Positions 59,619 to 64,000 of a DNA stretch of 64,000 nucleotides are shown here, piece after piece. The stretch spans positions 62,001 through 126,000 of the forward strand of contig PKXA01000111.1 in NCBI GenBank assembly GCA_003133325.1, in the 5' to 3' direction. The translations under genes were made by a program, and so were the position numbers. The DNA is from Acidimicrobiaceae bacterium. Lineage in GTDB: Bacteria; Actinomycetota; Acidimicrobiia; Acidimicrobiales; RAAP-2. Within the stretch, counting starts at the first letter, position 1. Every line of letters begins with the position of its first letter. The notes under the pieces were generated by a model. The model did no database searches, was not told the origin of the DNA, and worked only from the letters and a program-made list of their open reading frames with translations.

Positions 59619-60748
59619 GCGGTATTCATCAGTTCGTCCCCATGCTGCACCGCTTCGACGCGGTGGGGGAGCACACCCGGGCTCTCCGCGATCAGCTGGC
59701 GGCCCAGGGGGTGACGACCCGGATCTACACAGAGCTTCCCGATCCCGGGACAGTTGGCGAAACCCGTCCGTACCTCGCCTACGAGGACGAGGCCGAACCC
59801 GGCGATGTGCTGGTGTATCAGTTCGCCACCCAGTCGGTGATGGCCCGCTGGCTGGTGGCTCGCCGCGAACGCCTGGTGGTGAATTATCACAGTGTCACCC
59901 CGCCCCGGTTCTTCGCCCCCTGGAACAATGGCATCGCCCGGTTGCAGGTCGAGAGCCTCTACGAACTGGCTGAGATCGGACCCCGCGCCGTTCTGGGGAT
60001 CGCCGTCTCGGAGTTCGACGCGGCTGAACTCCGAGAGGCCGGGTGCACCTCGACGGTGGTGATTCCGGTGGCCAATGTGGCCACTCCACCCACCCCGCCC
60101 GACCCGGTCACGGCCGAACGACTGCGAAGGGACCGTGATCGCAGGCCTGGCGCGGATGCCGCCGGCGCCCGCTGGCTGTCGGTCGGGCGTCTGGCACCCA
60201 ATAAGGGGCACCACGACGCGGTGGCCGCGTTGTTCGTGGCCCGCATGACCACCGACCCCGGGGCGCGCCTGACGCTGGTGGGCACGCCCTCCGAGCCCAA
60301 CTACGCCCACGCCCTTCGTCACTACGTGATCTCCCTGGGCCTGTCCGGCGCGGTGGACTTCGTGAGCGGTATCGACGACGCTCAACTCTCCGCCTATTAC
60401 GGAGCTTCCGACGTACTGGTGATGCTGTCGGACCACGAGGGTTTCGGGGTACCGCTGGTCGAGGCCATGGCCCGTGGGGTGCCGGTGGTGGCCTACGACG
60501 CCGGGGCAGTTTCCGAGGTTCTCGGTGACGCCGGGTTGCTCCTGACCAGGAAACATCCACGTCACGTGGTGTCTGCTCTCTACGGGCTCCTCGGTGATCC
60601 CGCTGAGTGTGAGCGGTTGATGGCGAAAGGCCGGGAACGGGTGGTGGGTATGGACCTCGCCAATGCCGGGAATCGCCTGGTGGCGACGGTGCGGGCGTTG
60701 GCCGACAAGGCGATGGCCCCGGGGGCAACCGGGGCCGCACCGTCCTGA
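59615..60748 (+). CDS. GT4-type glycosyltransferase (same subfamily as 56247)
   Basis: MSGIHQFVPMLHRFDAVGEHTRALRDQLAAQG..., WLSVGRLAPNKGHHDAVAAL, VMLSDHEGFGVPLVEAMARGVPVVAYDAGA. Confidence 0.92.
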   Translation: MSGIHQFVPMLHRFDAVGEHTRALRDQLAAQGVTTRIYTELPDPGTVGETRPYLAYEDEAEPGDVLVYQFATQSVMARWLVARRERLVVNYHSVTPPRFFAPWNNGIARLQVESLYELAEIGPRAVLGIAVSEFDAAELREAGCTSTVVIPVANVATPPTPPDPVTAERLRRDRDRRPGADAAGARWLSVGRLAPNKGHHDAVAALFVARMTTDPGARLTLVGTPSEPNYAHALRHYVISLGLSGAVDFVSGIDDAQLSAYYGASDVLVMLSDHEGFGVPLVEAMARGVPVVAYDAGAVSEVLGDAGLLLTRKHPRHVVSALYGLLGDPAECERLMAKGRERVVGMDLANAGNRLVATVRALADKAMAPGATGAAPS

Positions 60749-60755
60749 GGCTGCA

Positions 60756-60772
60756 TCACCGCAGGGCGGTGA
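60756..60772. terminator. Hairpin TCACCGC-agg-GCGGTGA between glycosyltransferase and clpP-like gene
   Basis: Perfect 7-bp inverted repeat after the GT stop; no U-tract, so could be regulatory instead. Confidence 0.35.
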
Positions 60773-60791
60773 GCAAGTAGGCTTGCGGCCT

Positions 60792-61457
60792 ATGGACGAC
60801 GCCCGTCACCTTTCTCTGCACGCCCGCTCCCCCCTCGCTGTGGGTGGACTTGTCGAATCAAAGTCTGGCGCTGACACCGGCCCCGGATCTGATATTTTCC
60901 AGCGGCTGCTGAAGGAGCGGATCGTATTCATCGGATCAGCCATCGACCAGGACACGGCCAATCTGGTCTGTTCCCAGTTGATCTTGCTCGAGGCGGAGGA
61001 TCCGGACCGGGATATCTCCGTTTACATCAACTCGCCAGGTGGATCAGTCACCGATGGCTTGGCCATCTACGACACCCTGCAGTTCGTGCGGTGCGACATT
61101 CGGACCATCTGCGTGGGCCTGGCTGCCTCGATGGGACAGTTCCTGTTGTGCTCGGGCACGCCGGGCAAGCGGTTCGCCCTGCCACACAGCCGGATCCTCA
61201 TGCACCAGCCGTCAGGTCAGATGCAGGGGCAGGCGTCCGACATCGCCATCCAGGCCGAGCAGATCATCTACCTGAAGCGGATGATGGCCGAGCGGATCGC
61301 CTTCCACACCGGTCAAACGGTGGAGCGTATCGAGGCCGACTCGGATCGGGACCGTTGGTTTACCGCCGACGAGGCCCGTGACTACGGGTTCATCGACGCG
61401 GTGATTCAAAAGGACGGGGTCGATGGTCCGTCCACCGCGGGGGCCGTGGTCAAGTGA
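60792..61457 (+). CDS. clpP: ClpP-family ATP-dependent Clp protease proteolytic subunit
   Basis: ERIVFIGSAIDQDTANLVCSQLILLEAEDPDRDISVYINSPGGSVTDGLAIYDTLQ; GLAASMGQFLL (Ser), ILMHQPSG (His), SDRDRWF (Asp). Confidence 0.93.
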   Translation: MDDARHLSLHARSPLAVGGLVESKSGADTGPGSDIFQRLLKERIVFIGSAIDQDTANLVCSQLILLEAEDPDRDISVYINSPGGSVTDGLAIYDTLQFVRCDIRTICVGLAASMGQFLLCSGTPGKRFALPHSRILMHQPSGQMQGQASDIAIQAEQIIYLKRMMAERIAFHTGQTVERIEADSDRDRWFTADEARDYGFIDAVIQKDGVDGPSTAGAVVK

Positions 61458-62476
61458 GTGTGGGCGCGGTAGAGCCCGCGCCTGCGGACTCGGTACCGGC
61501 ACCCACCGGCAAGGACAAGGGAAGGGGCGGGCAGACCTCGACCATCGGGGGAAGCGCCCGGTTCGTCCCCGGTCAGTCGAACCGGCAGATCACCGTGGTC
61601 AACGGCAAGGCCCAGGTCCGACAACGACTGAAGGACCTCTGGCGCAACCGCGACCTGCTGGTTCTGCTCACCCGCACCCAGCTGAAGGTGAAGTACAAGA
61701 ACTCGGTGCTCGGCTACCTCTGGTCGATGTTGAACCCGGCCCTGGTGCTGGCCGTCTATTACGTGGTCTTCAAGGTCATCGCCAGAAATACCATTCCTTC
61801 CTTCGCCATCTTTCTCTTCTGTGGTCTGTTGGTGTGGAACCTGTTCAACAACTCGGCCATGGCGGCCACCGGCGTGGTGGTGGCGAACGCCGGCATCGTC
61901 AAGAAGGTGGCGTTCCCGAGGGAGCTGCTGGCTCTGTCCACGGTGGGGGTCGCCCTTGTGCTGTTCGCCATCCAGGTGGTGGTGCTCATTTTGGCCCTGG
62001 TCGTCTTCGGAATCACGCCCAGTGTTCCCTTTCTCATCACCCTCCCCATCGCCCTGTTGGCGCTGGTCGTCTTCACCAGTGCCATTTCCGTCTTTCTGTC
62101 GGCGGTCAATGTCTACCTCCGGGACACCCAGCACCTCACCGAGGTGCTTCTGATGGCCTGGTTCTGGAGCATCCCGGTCGTCTACCCCTACGGGCAGATC
62201 GCCGGCGCGCTGAGCGACCATCATCTCGGCAGTTTCAAGTGGGTGTACCTCATGGACCCGGTCACCCCCATTGCCTTGGCGTTTCAACGAACGATGTATG
62301 GGAGATCGCAATACACCGTCAAGGGAGCTTCAACGGTGACCCACATGCTTCCGAATTGGGGCCCCAGTACCTACTGCCTGATCCTCGGGGTGGTGCTGGT
62401 GGCCAGTATCATCCTCTTCCTTCTCTCGTTGATCGTCTTCGGTCGCCTCGAAGGCAACTTCGCCGAGGAGCTCTGA
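61454..62476 (+). CDS. wzm: ABC-2 polysaccharide export permease (Wzm-like)
   Basis: RDLLVLLTRTQLKVKYKNSVLGYLWSMLNPALVLAVYYVVF; GTG overlaps the clpP stop. Confidence 0.9.
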   Translation: MSVGAVEPAPADSVPAPTGKDKGRGGQTSTIGGSARFVPGQSNRQITVVNGKAQVRQRLKDLWRNRDLLVLLTRTQLKVKYKNSVLGYLWSMLNPALVLAVYYVVFKVIARNTIPSFAIFLFCGLLVWNLFNNSAMAATGVVVANAGIVKKVAFPRELLALSTVGVALVLFAIQVVVLILALVVFGITPSVPFLITLPIALLALVVFTSAISVFLSAVNVYLRDTQHLTEVLLMAWFWSIPVVYPYGQIAGALSDHHLGSFKWVYLMDPVTPIALAFQRTMYGRSQYTVKGASTVTHMLPNWGPSTYCLILGVVLVASIILFLLSLIVFGRLEGNFAEEL

Positions 62477-62478
62477 CC

Positions 62479-63750
62479 ATGGCTGTCGCTATTGAAGTTT
62501 CCGATATCTCCAAGCAGTTTCGGTTGTACAACGAGAGGTACACCTCGCTCAAAGAGAGGGTGATCCACGGTGGCAAAATGCCGTTCACCCCGTTCTGGGC
62601 CTTACAGGACGTGAACGTCGAGATCAACGAGGGTGAGACGTTCGGCATCCTGGGCCGTAACGGGTGCGGCAAGTCGACCCTGCTCAAGTGCATCGCCGGC
62701 ATCCTGAAGCCGACCTCGGGTGAGATCCGGGTCCGGGGCAGCCTGGCCGCCATGTTGGAGCTGGGTGCCGGTTTCCAACCGGAGCTCTCGGGCCGGGACA
62801 ACATCTTTCTCAACGGTTCGTTGCTGGGTTTGCCCCGCTCGGAGATCGAGAAGCGTTTCGACGACATCGTGGCCTTCGCCGAACTCGAGCAGTTCATCGA
62901 CAACCAGGTGAAGTACTACTCGTCCGGTATGTACGTCCGGCTCGGGTTCGCGGTGGCCGTGAACGTGGAACCGGACGTGCTGTTGGTCGATGAGGTGTTG
63001 GCGGTGGGAGATGCCGCCTTTCAGCGGAAATGCCTCGACCATGTTCGGAAGTTCCAACAAGAGGGCCGGACCATCGTGGTTGTCAGCCACGCCACCGACA
63101 CCATTCGCCAGAACTGTGAACGGGCGATGGTGATGAACCACGGCAAGGTGATCACTATTGACGAGCCCGGAGAGGCCATCCGGGTCTACCTGGCGGACCT
63201 CCTCGGGGTGGGTACGTTGGATAATTCGGAGACGGGGGGGATCGAAGGCAATGTGTTCGCCATCGGTACCGTGCAGGCCGAACACGGCGGCATGGGCACT
63301 CGGTCCCACCTCTACCCGGGGGAGTCGTTGTCCATCATCGCGGACCTCGACAGCCTGGCGCCCGTCCAGAACGCCATCGCCACCATCGCCATCCACGACG
63401 AAAAGAACGAACTGGTCTTCGCCTCTGATCCCGACGATCCGGGGTGCCAGATGGAGGTGCCTCTGGGCGGCGGACAGATCCGGTTCGACTTCGCCGAGGT
63501 TCCCCTCCTCGACGGCACCTACTCGGTGAGCGTCGGCATCCGCAGCCTGACCGAGACGGCCATCTTCGATTGGAAAGATCAGGTCACCCAGTTCGAAGTG
63601 GCCAACCCCGGTCGGGCCACCGGCCGGGTGAGATTGTTGCCGGCGGTGAGCTTCCGTCGCCGGTCGACCGGTTTGACCGGTGAGGTGCCGGTGGTGGAGA
63701 GGATCGGTGGCATCTCCGGCTCACCGGTGGCCGAGACCATCACCTCTTGA
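62479..63750 (+). CDS. wzt: Polysaccharide ABC export ATPase with C-terminal Wzt-like carbohydrate-binding domain
   Basis: ISKQFRLYNERYTSLKERV..FWALQDVNVEINEGETFGILGRNGCGKSTLLKCIAGI, SSGMYVRLGFAVAVNVEPDVLLVDEVLAVGD; long C-terminal beta-rich extension. Confidence 0.93.
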   Translation: MAVAIEVSDISKQFRLYNERYTSLKERVIHGGKMPFTPFWALQDVNVEINEGETFGILGRNGCGKSTLLKCIAGILKPTSGEIRVRGSLAAMLELGAGFQPELSGRDNIFLNGSLLGLPRSEIEKRFDDIVAFAELEQFIDNQVKYYSSGMYVRLGFAVAVNVEPDVLLVDEVLAVGDAAFQRKCLDHVRKFQQEGRTIVVVSHATDTIRQNCERAMVMNHGKVITIDEPGEAIRVYLADLLGVGTLDNSETGGIEGNVFAIGTVQAEHGGMGTRSHLYPGESLSIIADLDSLAPVQNAIATIAIHDEKNELVFASDPDDPGCQMEVPLGGGQIRFDFAEVPLLDGTYSVSVGIRSLTETAIFDWKDQVTQFEVANPGRATGRVRLLPAVSFRRRSTGLTGEVPVVERIGGISGSPVAETITS

Positions 63751-64000
63751 CCCGTCGCATCGACCAGGTCATCCCGTCGCTGGCCAGCCGGGATGCCATC
63801 GGGGGCCACGTCGTGCAACTCCGGGACCTCCTTCGATCCCGGGGCTTCGAATCCGACATCTTCTATGGAAACGCCACTCCTGACCGCCTCGACTACGGAT
63901 TCCCGGTCTCCCGACTGGGTGACCGGTCATCGACGGATCGGGTGTTGTTGTACCAACTTTCGATCGGGAGCGGGGTTGCCGACATCTTCCGTGACCGCGG
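63747..64000 (+). CDS. GT4-type glycosyltransferase, N-terminal part, truncated by window end
   Basis: TTG start overlapping the wzt stop (TTGA): TRRIDQVIPSLASRDAIGGHVVQLRDLLRSRGFESDIFYGNATPDRLDYG...DRVLLYQLSIGSGVADIFRDR; same N-terminal pattern as the 56247 and 59615 products. Confidence 0.82.
   Translation, partial: MTRRIDQVIPSLASRDAIGGHVVQLRDLLRSRGFESDIFYGNATPDRLDYGFPVSRLGDRSSTDRVLLYQLSIGSGVADIFRDR

Noticed and set aside
61423-62478. N-terminal extension of the 61423..63750 ORF
   Set aside because: It is an out-of-frame reading of the Wzm permease gene; the ATPase begins at ATG 62479.
1-64000. CRISPR array, cas genes, rRNA, prophage structural genes, classical defence systems
   Set aside because: No regularly spaced direct repeats or recognisable cas, phage, restriction-modification or rRNA sequence was seen.

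Overview
A 64 kb, high-GC, gene-dense window with actinobacterial character (GTG/TTG starts, many 4-nt ATGA/GTGA overlaps, F420/LLM and 3Fe-4S ferredoxin genes; an Acidimicrobiia-like origin is an inference). It has four parts. (1) The left edge (1-1.1 kb) holds a frameshifted IS3-type transposase remnant and a short ORF resembling the N-terminus of an FAD-linked oxidase. (2) About 1.5-52 kb is a large acyl-CoA/isoprenoid- or steroid-like catabolic region: 4 acyl-CoA synthetases, 4 enoyl-CoA hydratases, 2 acyl-CoA dehydrogenases, 2 P450s, 2 ferredoxins, a Rieske oxygenase, a KstD-like flavoprotein, a thiolase plus an HMG-CoA-synthase-like/DUF35 fusion, E1alpha/E1beta with a free-standing lipoyl domain, 2 MaoC hydratases, 2 aldehyde dehydrogenases, a CoA transferase and a thioesterase. 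It also contains a branched-chain-type ABC importer operon coupled to two unusual envelope proteins. (3) 53-55 kb carries a K+ channel, an isochorismatase-like hydrolase, a ribbon-helix-helix gene apparently split by an in-frame TGA, and tRNA-Leu(UAG). (4) 55-64 kb is a cell-surface polysaccharide export cluster: methyltransferase-like proteins, four GT4-type glycosyltransferases (three of one subfamily, one running off the window) and Wzm/Wzt, with a ClpP gene translationally coupled to wzm. Best leads are the ClpP-Wzm-Wzt operon, a recurring TAnnnT-N6-8-start (leaderless) promoter pattern, the interrupted RHH gene, the 41.5-42.3 kb non-coding region with a perfect 21-bp inverted repeat, and the Liv operon with a C-terminally anchored secreted protein.
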